64,000 nucleotides of DNA from Corynebacterium qintianiae (GCF_011038645.2 NZ_CP064955.1:496001-560000), one strand, 5' to 3'. Shown: positions 19,059 to 26,857, numbered from the stretch's first letter. Numbers and translations are program-made. Notes: generated by a model not told the origin, from the letters alone.

Positions 19059-20057
19059 CTCCCACTCGTTGTTCGAGCGAAGCGCCTCCAGCAAGCGCCT
19101 CACGGCTTGGGCGCGGCGCCCGACGGGGGAGTTCTCCTCGAGGTTGTCCCACGCGCATTCCGGGTCGGCGGGCGGGCCGAGGTGGCTGCAGCCGCGCGGG
19201 CAGTTCTCGGCGGCTGCGGCGAGTTCGGGGAAGACGCCGACGATCTCGTCGGGGGAAACGTGCGCGAGGCCGAAGGACCGGATGCCTGGAGTGTCGATGA
19301 TCCAGCCGCCGCCGGGAAGCTCGAGGGCCACCGACTGAGTGGAGGTGTGCCGTCCCTTGCCTACGCCGGAGACCACGCCGGTCTCGCGGTTCGCGTCCGG
19401 CACGATCCGGTTTACCAGGGTTGACTTGCCCACGCCCGAGTGCCCGATGAGCGCGGACAGGCGGCCGGTGAGCCGCTTTTTCAGAAGCTCGATGTCGTCG
19501 TCGATTCCGACTTCGAGCACGTCGACGTTTAGATCTTCCAGCTCGGCGCGGAATATCGCGGGATCGGCCAAGTCTGACTTAGTCAGGCAGACTACCGGGG
19601 TGACGTTGCCCACGAACGCGGCGATGAGGGCGCGCTCGACGAAGCCCGTCCGTGGTGGGGGATCGGCGACGGCGCTGACGATGAGCAGCAGTTCCGCATT
19701 TGCCACGATGATGCGCTCGAAGGGGTCCGTGTCGTCCGCGGTACGCCGCAGCACGGAATCGCGTTCCTCGCGTTTCACAATTCGCCCCAGCGTGTCCTTT
19801 CTTCCGCTGGTGTCGCCGACCACGCCCACGCGGTCTCCCACTTCGACGGAAACCTTTTTCAGTTCGCGGGCGCGCATGCACTGCACCACGGCACCCGTGT
19901 CGCCGACAACGACCCCCCAGCGGCCGCGGTCCTTCGTCACCACCATCCCCGACACGGCGTCGTCGTGGCTGGGTCGGTCCTTGGAGCGCGGCCGCGAGCC
20001 TTTCCCCGGGCGGACGCGCACGTCAGACTCATCGTAGTCGGAAAATCCCCTCGCCAC
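19032..20057 (-). CDS. rsgA: Ribosome small-subunit-dependent GTPase RsgA
   Basis: Circularly permuted GTPase that checks late 30S maturation. The 341-residue product has an N-terminal OB-fold after a basic tail, then G4 (CLTKSD), G1 (GHSGVGKSTLVN), the switch region TST, and G3 (IIDTPGIRSFG), in the G4-G1-G3 order characteristic of RsgA. A C-terminal zinc-finger with CPRGCSHLGPPADPEC follows. GTG 20057 lies 4 nt after the aroA stop, so the two are probably cotranscribed. Confidence 0.95.
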   Translation of the reverse strand: MARGFSDYDESDVRVRPGKGSRPRSKDRPSHDDAVSGMVVTKDRGRWGVVVGDTGAVVQCMRARELKKVSVEVGDRVGVVGDTSGRKDTLGRIVKREERDSVLRRTADDTDPFERIIVANAELLLIVSAVADPPPRTGFVERALIAAFVGNVTPVVCLTKSDLADPAIFRAELEDLNVDVLEVGIDDDIELLKKRLTGRLSALIGHSGVGKSTLVNRIVPDANRETGVVSGVGKGRHTSTQSVALELPGGGWIIDTPGIRSFGLAHVSPDEIVGVFPELAAAAENCPRGCSHLGPPADPECAWDNLEENSPVGRRAQAVRRLLEALRSNNEWELKQLDEER

Positions 20058-20061
20058 GCCT

Positions 20062-21333
20062 CTACGCCTCCGCCATCTGCGCCCACATGTCCTCGAACCC
20101 GGGCAGGGTTTTCGCGGTGGTCGAAATGTTTTCCACCGACACGCCCTCGGTCGTCAGGCCGATGATCGCCCCAGCCGTCGCCATGCGGTGGTCCTCGTAG
20201 GAGTGCCACACGCCCCCGTGCAGGCGCGCCGGGTGGACGCGCAGCCCGTCCTCGAGTTCCTCGCAGTGACCGCCGAGCTTGTTGATCTCGTCCGTCAGCG
20301 CCTTGAGCCGGTCCGTCTCGTGGCCTCGCAGGTGTGCGATGCCGGTCAGCTCGGAGGTCGTCGTCGCGCAAGCGGCGAGGGCGGCGACGGTGGGGGCGAG
20401 CTCGCCGATATCGCTCATGTCCAGCCGGATGCCGCGCAGATTGCTTCTCGACGGCCCGCTCACGCGCAGGGTGTGGCCGGTTCCGTCGGCGTGGAGCACG
20501 ACTTCGCACCCCATGCGCTCCAAGATGTCGCGGATCACGTCACCGGGCTGAGTCGTCTCGATGGGCCAGTGGGGGACACTGACCACGCCGCCGGTGACGG
20601 CCGCGGCGGCGAGGAACGGGGTGGCGTTCGACAGGTCCGGCTCTATTACCCACCGGTGCCCGCGGATCGGCTGCGGCGCGACACGCCATGTGTGGCCGGA
20701 GGCCTCCACCGTCACGCCCGCTGCTTCGAGCATGTCCAGGGTCATCTCGATGTGCGGCATCGACGGCAGGGTGCCGCCGGTGTGGGTGATGGTTAGCCCG
20801 TCGTCGAAGCGCGCTGCCGCGAGCAGTAGGCCGGAGACGAACTGGGAGGAACCGGAGGCGTCGATCTCCACGGTGCCGCCCCTCGCGCTGCCAGTGCCGC
20901 GGACGGCGAACGGCAGGGCGTCGCCTGCGATGTCGACGCCGAGCTCGCGCAGGGCATCGAGAATCGTCGTAATGGGCCGCTGGCGGGCGCGCTGGTCACC
21001 GTCGAAAAGCACGTCGCCCTCGGCGAAGGCGGCGACGGCGGGCAGGAACCGCATCACTGTGCCCGCTAGCCCGCAGTCCACCACGGCGCCGCGCAGCTTG
21101 CCCGGAGTGACGGCGATGGCCTCACCCGCGCTGTGGAAACCCACACCCATGGATGCCAGCGCCGCCTGCATCAAGTCGGTGTCACGGGAGCGCAGGGCAC
21201 CCACGATTGTCGACGGCCCCTGGGCCAGCGCGGCCAGAATGTAGGCGCGGTTAGTCAACGATTTCGACCCCGGCACCACCTGTGTGTGGGTGATCGGGGT
21301 CGCGGAAAACGGCGCTGGCCACAGTTCAGTCAT
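20062..21333 (-). CDS. aroA: 3-phosphoshikimate 1-carboxyvinyltransferase (EPSP synthase)
   Basis: Sixth step of the shikimate pathway. The 423-residue product has the [16 protein letters not shown] shikimate-phosphate motif near the N-terminus, the [15 protein letters not shown] loop, [12 protein letters not shown], and the C-terminal SYEDHRMAT with Glu, Asp and Arg contacts. ATG 21333 was preferred over the upstream ATG 21345 because TATGAT (21346-21341) lies 7 nt before it, pointing to a leaderless transcript. Confidence 0.95.
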   Translation of the reverse strand: MTELWPAPFSATPITHTQVVPGSKSLTNRAYILAALAQGPSTIVGALRSRDTDLMQAALASMGVGFHSAGEAIAVTPGKLRGAVVDCGLAGTVMRFLPAVAAFAEGDVLFDGDQRARQRPITTILDALRELGVDIAGDALPFAVRGTGSARGGTVEIDASGSSQFVSGLLLAAARFDDGLTITHTGGTLPSMPHIEMTLDMLEAAGVTVEASGHTWRVAPQPIRGHRWVIEPDLSNATPFLAAAAVTGGVVSVPHWPIETTQPGDVIRDILERMGCEVVLHADGTGHTLRVSGPSRSNLRGIRLDMSDIGELAPTVAALAACATTTSELTGIAHLRGHETDRLKALTDEINKLGGHCEELEDGLRVHPARLHGGVWHSYEDHRMATAGAIIGLTTEGVSVENISTTAKTLPGFEDMWAQMAEA

Positions 21334-21373
21334 GCACACCATCATAAGCCAGCGCTACAGGGATAATGGGGGC
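21334..21373. promoter_or_regulatory. Compact divergent promoters of aroA and the YedK gene
   Basis: Only 40 bp separate the two start codons. On the minus strand TATGAT (21346-21341) is 7 nt before aroA ATG 21333. On the plus strand GATAAT (21362-21367) is 6 nt before ATG 21374. Both would give leaderless mRNAs, and each -35 region would lie near or in the other promoter. Confidence 0.6.
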
Positions 21374-22033
21374 ATGTGCGGACGATTCGTTCTATTCACC
21401 ACCGGCGACGACCTCCTCAATGAAATCGGCGCTCTGCCAGGAGTCACAACCGTCGAGGCGCCCGACGGCACCCCGCCGCCGCGCTACAACGTGGCGCCGA
21501 CTCAGCAGGTGCCGCTGATTCGCTTCGTTGGTGAGGCGGGTGAAACTGCTGCGCTTGATTCGGCACGCTGGGGTTTGCTGCCCAGCTGGAAGAAGGACGA
21601 CTCCGGACCGCCGCTGTTCAATGCCCGCGGCGAAACCGTGGCGGAGAAGCCGTCGTTCCGCTCGGCGTTCAAGGCGCGCCGGGGCCTGATGGTGCTGGAC
21701 GGATACTACGAGTGGAAAGACAAGCAGCCGTACTTTGTCACCCCATCTGAGGGGTTGCTGTACGCGGCGGCGCTGTGGGAGACCGGTCTGGACAGGCTCT
21801 CCACCACGATGGTGACCACGGACTCGGTCGGTGAGACGATGACGTGGCTGCACAACCGGCTTCCCCTGTTCCTGACCCGCGACGACATCGAGCAGTGGGT
21901 TGCGGGCACATCCGAGGAAGCGTTGGAGCTGGTTCACCCCTCACGCATTGCGGGGGACCTGTCGTACCGGCCCGTGGTGAAAGAGGTGGGCAACGTGCGC
22001 AACGATTACGCGGAGCTCATCGACGAAGTTTAA
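21374..22033 (+). CDS. yedK: SOS response-associated peptidase family protein (YedK/HMCES)
   Basis: Forms a covalent thiazolidine crosslink with abasic sites in single-stranded DNA through the N-terminal Cys2, protecting them from strand breakage. The 219-residue product begins MCGRFV, has the RYNVAPTQQVP motif with catalytic Asn, NARGETVAEKPSFR, and YYEWK with catalytic Glu. The frame extends further upstream to 21284, but Cys2 must follow Met, which fixes the start at ATG 21374. Confidence 0.93.
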   Translation: MCGRFVLFTTGDDLLNEIGALPGVTTVEAPDGTPPPRYNVAPTQQVPLIRFVGEAGETAALDSARWGLLPSWKKDDSGPPLFNARGETVAEKPSFRSAFKARRGLMVLDGYYEWKDKQPYFVTPSEGLLYAAALWETGLDRLSTTMVTTDSVGETMTWLHNRLPLFLTRDDIEQWVAGTSEEALELVHPSRIAGDLSYRPVVKEVGNVRNDYAELIDEV

Positions 22034-22160
22034 CCCTTATCGTTGAATTTCCTCTGCCAAAATAAATGAGAAACGCACAGATTTTGTATGTGAAATTAGT
22101 GAGGGTGAAATGGACACCCATCCACGAGGGCCGCAGGCTCTCCAGCAACGAAGGAATACC
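22034..22160. promoter_or_regulatory. AT-rich leader of the secreted-protein gene
   Basis: Markedly lower GC than its surroundings, especially 22040-22110. It ends in AACGAAGGAATACC just before ATG 22161, which supplies a ribosome-binding site. This is the presumed promoter region; no single promoter can be assigned. Confidence 0.35.
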
Positions 22161-22801
22161 ATGAAAATCTCTAGAACGACTCTGTCCGTCGCAGCCAGCG
22201 CCCTCATCGGTCTCGGGACAGTCTGCGGCGTCGGTGCCGGTGCCGCAGCCGCTCAGGAAACCACCACTGAACCCACCGGGGGCCTGGCCGAGAAGCTTCA
22301 GACGTTCACCAACCCTTCTGAGCTGCATATCGAGTTCAGGGAGGACGGCACCTGGAACAACACCTTCACCAACAAGACCGGTGAACAGGTCGCTTGCCGT
22401 GTCTACATTGAGGAGGAAAGCCTCGCGAAGAGGATACTCGACTGGGTCATTGACAACCCGGAGGCGGCCGCCCAGAACGGGGGCCAGTCCTTCGGCCCCG
22501 AGCTGGACGCGGAGATCAGGAAGGCGTACGACGACTACCGCGGGGTGTCCGTCGTGCACTTGGCCGATGATCCGGAAGACGAGACCCCTAAGAACATCTA
22601 CATTTCCCCGGACAACCTGCCGACTGTCACCGACATTGAGTACCGCGGCATCGCTTTCTGCAAGGTCGGTGGCCTGTTCGGCGAAGGCCCGTCGTTCATT
22701 GAGCTTTCCCCGGGTGTGTCCCCGCTTGTCGGCTCAGTCGCGGGCAGCTCGGGCAGCTCGGGCAGCTCTGGCGGGAATGGTTCCGCCGGGGAAGTACTGC
22801 A
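22161..22801 (+). pseudogene. Secreted protein, 5' part, interrupted by a transposon
   Basis: ATG 22161 opens a signal peptide (MKISRTTLSVAASALIGLG, then an Ala-rich end AAAAQ that fits signal peptidase I). A mature domain with two cysteines follows (EQVACRVYIEE, IAFCKVGG), then a Gly/Ser linker (GSSGSSGSSGGNGSAG). The frame runs into transposon DNA at 22802 and stops at 22853. Joining base 22801 to 25347 restores one in-frame 246-residue protein. Function unknown; I do not recognise the family. Confidence 0.8.
22793..22801. repeat. Target-site duplication, left copy
   Basis: AGTACTGCA, identical to 25338-25346, directly flanks the left inverted repeat. The preceding A is also shared, so 9 or 10 bp could be counted. 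Confidence 0.75.
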
Positions 22802-22825
22802 TGTGGGTTTAAGCGCTTTGTGGCG
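22802..22825 (+). repeat. Left terminal inverted repeat
   Basis: TGTGGGTTTAAGCGCT followed by TTGTGGCG. It pairs with the reverse complement of 25314-25337 (TGTGGATTTGAGCGCT, CGATGGCG) at 19 of 24 positions. Confidence 0.7.
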
Positions 22826-22849
22826 GCTTTTTGTGATCGCTCAGGGGCG

Positions 22850-23662
22850 TTAGTTTCCGATCACGAGGATGCTGGCGGCGACTTCGATGACATCGTCGGT
22901 GATGGTCTCGAGTTGGTTGATCTTAAGCACTCGGGCGATCTGAGGGAAGAGGCGTTCGAGGAGGCGGAAGTTGCCCCGGGTGATGCGTTCGATCGCGGCG
23001 ATAGCTTGAGCGTCGGTGAAGTCGTCCGGGTCAAGGGTGCGGCCGAGGCGTTTCCAATGGCGATCGAGGACGAAGAGCAGTTCATCGCGTCCTAGTGCCC
23101 GGTATCGGTGCGAAAATCCGAGACGGCTGTAGAGCTGCGGGTAGTGGCGAAACCGCTGGTCGATGCCAGGCATGCCAATGAGGATGATCGCCAAGTGGTA
23201 GCGGTCGTGCTCATCCCGGAGAAGTTCGAGTGCGGTCGGGGCCAGTCGTTCGGCCTCATCGATGATGAGCAACTCGACCCACCTGTTGGTATGACCTGAG
23301 TAGGCGCCGGTGACCTTGCCGATGCTGCGCTGGTGTTCGTCGATGCAGATGCCGAGCCTTGTCTGCAGGTGTGCGATCTCATGCATGAGCACTTTGGGCC
23401 TGGGGAGCACCTCGGGGGTGTAGAACACGGTCCGGCACCGGTTCGCAGTTGCGTAGAACTTGGCGTCGTCTTCGGTTCGCGGCCCCCATTCGGTGATGAA
23501 CGGTTCCACGGTGTCCCAGTGGGCATATCGGCGTGCCGACTGAGTCTTGCCGATCCCGGCGTCGCCGTGACAGATGCCGATGGTGCGTTCTTTGCGTACC
23601 GCGTTGGCGAATTCGGTGAACCGGCGATGTTCCTTGGTGATGATGAAGTTCTTGGCCATCAT
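22850..23662 (-). CDS. TniB/MuB-like transposition ATPase
   Basis: 270-residue AAA+ protein with Walker A GDAGIGKT (about residues 34-41), Walker B LLIIDEAER and a sensor-type stretch IILIGMPGIDQRF. Such proteins select target DNA and activate a partner DDE transposase. The start ATGATG (23662 or 23659) overlaps the stop of the upstream transposase fragment, the usual tnpA-tniB coupling. An IS21 IstB-type ATPase is a less likely alternative. Confidence 0.8.
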   Translation of the reverse strand: MMAKNFIITKEHRRFTEFANAVRKERTIGICHGDAGIGKTQSARRYAHWDTVEPFITEWGPRTEDDAKFYATANRCRTVFYTPEVLPRPKVLMHEIAHLQTRLGICIDEHQRSIGKVTGAYSGHTNRWVELLIIDEAERLAPTALELLRDEHDRYHLAIILIGMPGIDQRFRHYPQLYSRLGFSHRYRALGRDELLFVLDRHWKRLGRTLDPDDFTDAQAIAAIERITRGNFRLLERLFPQIARVLKINQLETITDDVIEVAASILVIGN

Positions 23663-23810
23663 TCGTCCTCTTCATAGGTGCGCAGCTTGGTTGGCCGCGC
23701 TCCGGGCGCAGTGGTGCGCGGTTCGGCCCGGTCGGCGATCCGTGGGATGCGATCGTTGATGTCTTTGCGCAGCTGGCGCCGGCGGGCTCGGCGTGCGGCC
23801 TCGACTTCTT
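23659..23810 (-). pseudogene. C-terminal fragment of a DDE transposase
   Basis: Reading the minus strand upstream of the ATPase gives an in-frame basic tail: KEVEAARRARRRQLRKD, a Pro-rich linker, and the ending TKLRTYEEDE, whose TGA overlaps the next ATG. This is the usual composition of the C-terminal tail in Mu-like transposases. At about 23809 the sequence switches abruptly into a copy of the pspC 3' end, so the catalytic domain is lost. The assignment rests on about 50 residues plus position. Confidence 0.6.
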
Positions 23811-24032
23811 TCGGCCGCAACCGAAGCGAACGTCGCGTGGGTACGAGCGATCTACGTCGCCGTCACGCTTGTGGGAGGAGCGCTCCTCGCGCCGTTGAGC
23901 GATTACGTGATGCTCATTTTCTTTGGACTCTCGGTCCTCATCTATCTGACCTTGAGCCTACTGCTGCCGCCCGTGGAGTCCGTTGCCCAGTACCGCCGCC
24001 TCAGCCCTCGGCGCAACGCTGCCCGACGCTAG
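23809..24032 (+). pseudogene. Partial copy of the pspC 3' end
   Basis: Encodes the same C-terminal residues as the intact pspC at 24707-25282, from SAATEANVAWVRAIY to RRNAARR, including both hydrophobic segments of the PspC domain. It lacks the N-terminal half and any promoter. It is fused to the transposase remnant at its left edge. Confidence 0.85.
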
Positions 24033-24089
24033 AACTCTGCGCCAAACATCGGTCTCAGAACAACGCCATCGAGCGCTCAAATCCACAAG
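23809..24089 (+). repeat. 281-bp direct repeat, first copy
   Basis: Matches 25059-25339 with one difference seen (T in CTAGAACTCTG against C in the second copy). It contains the last third of pspC and its downstream region, including an internal copy of the right inverted repeat (24064-24087). The offset between copies is exactly 1250 bp. Confidence 0.9.
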
Positions 24090-24357
24090 GAAAACGTCAG
24101 CGGCTGATGTGTCCCTTTAGGGTTCACTTTAAGTGGAATTTGCTGCCAGGTCCTCGCTGCGTAAAAGCACGCCGGAGTAGAGTTTCGTCCGGGAAGAGGG
24201 CAGTGGGGCTGGAGTGCCGACTAGGCCTGGGCTAATGCCACCTCTTGCAAAATAGTGCCGCCACCAGCTGCGAGCGTCCTGTTTCTAACAGTGTTGGCTG
24301 TCCTGGCAGAGACGGGGGTAAAAAGTACGCTTAGATTGTTGAGATTGGCATTGCGCA
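24090..24357. other. Non-coding stretch inside the element
   Basis: About 270 nt between the partial pspC copy and the padR promoter. I see no credible gene, terminator or further copy of the inverted repeat. Confidence 0.4.
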
Positions 24358-24385
24358 CAAGTACCTTGTTGTCATAAGGTACTTG
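24358..24385. promoter_or_regulatory. Perfect palindromic operator before padR
   Basis: CAAGTACCTT (24358-24367) and AAGGTACTTG (24376-24385) form 10-bp inverted arms with an 8-bp spacer, ending 1 nt before the padR ATG. The spacer/arm junction holds a CATAAG (24373-24378) with TTGCGC 16 nt upstream as a possible promoter. A PadR dimer bound here would block its own transcription. Confidence 0.65.
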
Positions 24386-24386
24386 C

Positions 24387-24710
24387 ATGACGGAAGATCT
24401 AGAGTTTGCGTCCCTTCGCCGAGGGCTCCTCGAGCTGCTCGCACTGGCGTCAGTTGAGCACAAAGCGAGATATGCGGCCGAGATTGTCACTGCACTACGA
24501 GAGGTCGGATATCCCGTACAGGAAGGGACGGTCTATCCCCTCCTGAACAAGTTGCGACGAGCAGGCCTGGTGGATCACGAGTGGCGTGAGTCATCTAGCG
24601 GTCCGCCGAGGAAGTACCTGTCGCTCACCGCTGAAGGCAGGCAACGGCTCACGGAGTTCCGGGAGTACTGGCAGAAGCTAACGAACATGATCGAAAGGAT
24701 TGGACGATGA
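24387..24710 (+). CDS. PadR-family transcriptional regulator
   Basis: 107 residues with the winged-helix PadR fold: LRRGLLELLALASV opening, the recognition and wing segment EGTVYPLLNKLRRAGLVDHEW, PPRKYLSLTAEGRQRL, and a C-terminal dimerisation helix. PadR repressors commonly regulate themselves and an adjacent membrane or transport gene. The stop overlaps the start of the PspC gene (ATGA), giving a two-gene operon behind the palindrome at 24358-24385. Confidence 0.9.
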   Translation: MTEDLEFASLRRGLLELLALASVEHKARYAAEIVTALREVGYPVQEGTVYPLLNKLRRAGLVDHEWRESSSGPPRKYLSLTAEGRQRLTEFREYWQKLTNMIERIGR

Positions 24711-25282
24711 CGAACGAAACCCCTGTATCCATGAGGCTTATTGGTCACCAAAAGCACTTCAGGCTCACTCCGAGTGCCCACCGCGAACTATTGAGCTATC
24801 TCGCTGACGCAAGAGATGAACTGGCCGATGACCCTGATGGCGACGAGACTGTTCGCGACCTGGAGGTATCGATCGGCGATCAGCTTTCCGCCCTTGGAGA
24901 CAACCCCGTTGATGCAGGCCAGATGCGCTCCACTCTCAATCAGGTCGGCCCGGTTGTAAGCGAGCCTGGAAAACCCGATCCGACGGGAATCGAGGATCAG
25001 GTACCGACCTGGTGCCGCGTACTTGATGGCAAGTGGCTCACGGGGGTCTGTCTCGGAATTTCGGCCGCAACCGAAGCGAACGTCGCGTGGGTACGAGCGA
25101 TCTACGTCGCCGTCACGCTTGTGGGAGGAGCGCTCCTCGCGCCGTTGAGCGATTACGTGATGCTCATTTTCTTTGGACTCTCGGTCCTCATCTATCTGAC
25201 CTTGAGCCTACTGCTGCCGCCCGTGGAGTCCGTTGCCCAGTACCGCCGCCTCAGCCCTCGGCGCAACGCTGCCCGACGCTAG
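24707..25282 (+). CDS. PspC-domain membrane protein
   Basis: 191 residues. The N-terminal half (about 1-105) is soluble, acidic and helical (LTPSAHRELLSYLADARDEL). The C-terminal half is a PspC domain: DGKWLTGVCLGISAATEAN, then VRAIYVAVTLVGGALLAPL and a second hydrophobic helix (VMLIFFGLSVLIYLTLSLLL) followed by a basic tail. PspC proteins sense or transmit membrane stress. The PadR partner is the likely regulator. The 3' part is duplicated at 23809-24032. Confidence 0.82.
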   Translation: MTNETPVSMRLIGHQKHFRLTPSAHRELLSYLADARDELADDPDGDETVRDLEVSIGDQLSALGDNPVDAGQMRSTLNQVGPVVSEPGKPDPTGIEDQVPTWCRVLDGKWLTGVCLGISAATEANVAWVRAIYVAVTLVGGALLAPLSDYVMLIFFGLSVLIYLTLSLLLPPVESVAQYRRLSPRRNAARR

Positions 25283-25339
25283 AACCCTGCGCCAAACATC
25301 GGTCTCAGAACAACGCCATCGAGCGCTCAAATCCACAAG
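25059..25339 (+). repeat. 281-bp direct repeat, second copy
   Basis: Covers the 3' third of the intact pspC and the right inverted repeat of the element. See the first copy at 23809-24089. Confidence 0.9.
25314..25337 (-). repeat. Right terminal inverted repeat
   Basis: Reverse complement reads TGTGGATTTGAGCGCT then CGATGGCG and matches the left end at 19 of 24 positions. It is immediately followed by the target duplication at 25338-25346. Confidence 0.7.
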
Positions 25340-25346
25340 TACTGCA
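25338..25346. repeat. Target-site duplication, right copy
   Basis: AGTACTGCA, identical to 22793-22801. Confidence 0.75.
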
Positions 25347-25446
25347 GAACGGCAGTGCGGCGGACTTCCTGAAGAATCTGGTCAACGCCGACGTGATCTG
25401 GGACGGCAGCTCCAGACTGTCCTCGACGCTCTCTAGCAGGGCCTAA
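25347..25446 (+). pseudogene. Secreted protein, 3' part, displaced by the transposon
   Basis: Encodes QNGSAADFLKNLVNADV and the tail ending LSSTLSSRA with a TAA at 25444-25446. Added to 22161-22801 the total is 741 bases, a whole number of codons, and the codons GAA-GTA-CTG-CAG read straight through the join. It has no start of its own. Confidence 0.78.
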
Positions 25447-25913
25447 CCGGGCCCCGCGCTCAGCGCGACAAACTCGGCGCCGGTGAGCGCTGCGAGGTCT
25501 CGGGGGGACAGCTGGATCGACAACCCCCTCTGGCCACCGGAGACGGTGACGGAGGGCAGCGCGCTGACGGGGGCGTCGATAAGCGTGCGTAACGCCGTGA
25601 GAGTGCCGAGCGGCGAGATGCCGCCGACGACGTACCCCGTGGCGCGCTGCGCCCGGGCGGGGTCGGCGAGCGCGGCTTTCTTCCAGCCCAACGCCTGAGC
25701 TGCGGCCTTCAGACTCAGACGGCGCGACACAGGAACGCAGCACAGCGCCAGCTCCCGGCCGTGGCCCACTACCAAGGTTTTTAAGACCGCCGACGGGTCG
25801 AGACCCAGCTCGGCCGCCGAGTGTTCTCCGAAGTTGTCCTGGGACGGAGAATAGCGCAGAACCTCGTGCGCGGTCCCGCCCACCGCCTCGACAGCTCGGG
25901 TTGCTTTCGTCAT
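25443..25913 (-). CDS. ybaK: YbaK-type aminoacyl-tRNA deacylase
   Basis: Likely removes Cys mischarged on tRNA-Pro. The 156-residue YbaK/EbsC domain shows KTLVVGHGRELALCCVPV, a basic SLKAAAQALGWKKAALADP segment with the conserved Lys, and the hallmark TGYVVGGISPLG. The start is ATG 25913; the longer open frame upstream overlaps sigH on the other strand and is discarded. Its 3' end overlaps the displaced secreted-protein stop by 4 nt. Confidence 0.88.
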   Translation of the reverse strand: MTKATRAVEAVGGTAHEVLRYSPSQDNFGEHSAAELGLDPSAVLKTLVVGHGRELALCCVPVSRRLSLKAAAQALGWKKAALADPARAQRATGYVVGGISPLGTLTALRTLIDAPVSALPSVTVSGGQRGLSIQLSPRDLAALTGAEFVALSAGPG

Positions 25914-25958
25914 GGAGAACAACAATAGGGTGTCGGCGCGGCGGCTACAATGGCTCCC

Positions 25959-26534
25959 ATGGCCGAAACGGACGTGCAACAGCGCTTTGCCGAGGAAGCG
26001 ATGCCCTTGCTGGACCAGCTCTACGGTGGCGCTCTGCGGATGACGCGCAACCCGCAGGACGCAGAAGACCTGGTGCAGGAGACGTACCTCAAGGCGTTCA
26101 AGGCGTTCGACAACTACAAGCCGGGTACAAACATGAAGGCGTGGCTGTACCGGATCATGACCAACACCTACATCAACTCGTATCGCAAGAAGCAGCGCCG
26201 CCCGTTGGAGACCTCCACCGAAGACGTGACGGACCACCAGCTTTACACGACCAGCTCCCACGACTCGGCGGGGCTGGAGTCGGCCGAGGTCGCCGCGCTC
26301 AAGGGCATGCCGAACAGCCGGATCTCCGCTGCTTTTGACGAGCTCAACGAGGACTACCGGATGGTCGTCTACATGGCCGACGTGGACGACATGGCGTACA
26401 AGGAAATTGCGGAGGCGCTCGATATTCCGCTGGGCACAGTGATGTCGCGGCTCCATCGGGGAAGAAAACAGCTCCGCACGATGTTGAAAGACGTGGCGAA
26501 CGAGCAAGGAATCGGCCTGGAGGAGAAGAAGTAA
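25959..26534 (+). CDS. sigH: ECF sigma factor SigH
   Basis: Directs the heat and thiol-oxidative stress regulon (thioredoxin and mycothiol genes in relatives). The 191-residue product has region 2 ([47 protein letters not shown]) and region 4 ([41 protein letters not shown]). I choose ATG 25959 rather than 25950 because TACAAT (25946-25951) lies 7 nt before it and the earlier ATG lies inside that hexamer. The next gene starts inside the stop codon (TAATG) and encodes its anti-sigma factor. Confidence 0.95.
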   Translation: MAETDVQQRFAEEAMPLLDQLYGGALRMTRNPQDAEDLVQETYLKAFKAFDNYKPGTNMKAWLYRIMTNTYINSYRKKQRRPLETSTEDVTDHQLYTTSSHDSAGLESAEVAALKGMPNSRISAAFDELNEDYRMVVYMADVDDMAYKEIAEALDIPLGTVMSRLHRGRKQLRTMLKDVANEQGIGLEEKK

Positions 26535-26800
26535 TGAGCGCTAACTGCCCGAAGTGCGCCGACGCGCACCGCATCCTGTGCGAGCTGCTTGACTCCGACA
26601 CCAACCCCGCTCGTGCGGCGGAGATCCGGGGACTCATCTCTGACTGCCCGGAGTGCTTCAGCCGCTACGAGGATGAACTGGCAGCGCGCCTACTGGTGCA
26701 GAAATGTTGCGGCGGAGCACAGGCCCCCGACACCCTGAGGCAGCGGATCATCGCCTCGATCACCACAGTCTCCGTCACCGAGATCCGCTACCGCCGCTAA
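26534..26800 (+). CDS. rshA: Anti-sigma factor RshA (RsrA-like)
   Basis: 88-residue redox-sensitive anti-sigma factor for SigH. Alignment by eye with RsrA places Cys8, Cys38 and Cys41 on the zinc-binding cysteines, but the ZAS histidine of HxxxCxxC is Leu34 here (LISDCPEC). Extra Cys5, His12 and Cys16 near the N-terminus and the KCCGG pair (about 73-74) could supply other ligands. Coupled to sigH by TAATG. Assignment is firm from position and the CxxC/KCC pattern. Confidence 0.88.
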   Translation: MSANCPKCADAHRILCELLDSDTNPARAAEIRGLISDCPECFSRYEDELAARLLVQKCCGGAQAPDTLRQRIIASITTVSVTEIRYRR

Positions 26801-26807
26801 AACGAGA

Positions 26808-26843
26808 GCACCCTCCGCACCAAATTTGCTGGTGGGAGGGTGC
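26808..26843. terminator. Bidirectional terminator between rshA and bL37
   Basis: Stem GCACCCTCC/GGAGGGTGC (26808-26816 with 26835-26843) extended inside by CACCA/TGGTG around an AATTTGC loop. On the minus strand it is followed by TCTCGTTTT, so it should stop bL37 transcripts well. The plus-strand side has a weaker T tract. Confidence 0.8.
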
Positions 26844-26857
26844 TTGACGCGCTGCAG

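Larger units (their letters stand above)
22802..25337. mobile_element. TniB-type transposon (or remnant) carrying padR-pspC
   Basis: A 2536-bp insertion inside a secreted-protein gene. It has imperfect 24-bp terminal inverted repeats beginning TGTGG (19 of 24 matching) and a flanking 9-bp duplication AGTACTGCA; removing it restores the host frame. It carries a TniB-like ATPase and the C-terminal end of a transposase on the minus strand, then a partial copy of a pspC 3' end, about 270 bp of non-coding DNA, and an intact padR-pspC operon. The transposase is truncated, so the element is probably immobile now. Terminal TGT and an AAA partner ATPase resemble Mu/Tn5053-type elements, but the family was not determined. 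Confidence 0.75.

Noticed and set aside
22802..25337. Prophage or integrative element
   Set aside because: No integrase, tRNA attachment site or phage structural genes; inverted repeats plus a target duplication indicate transposition instead.
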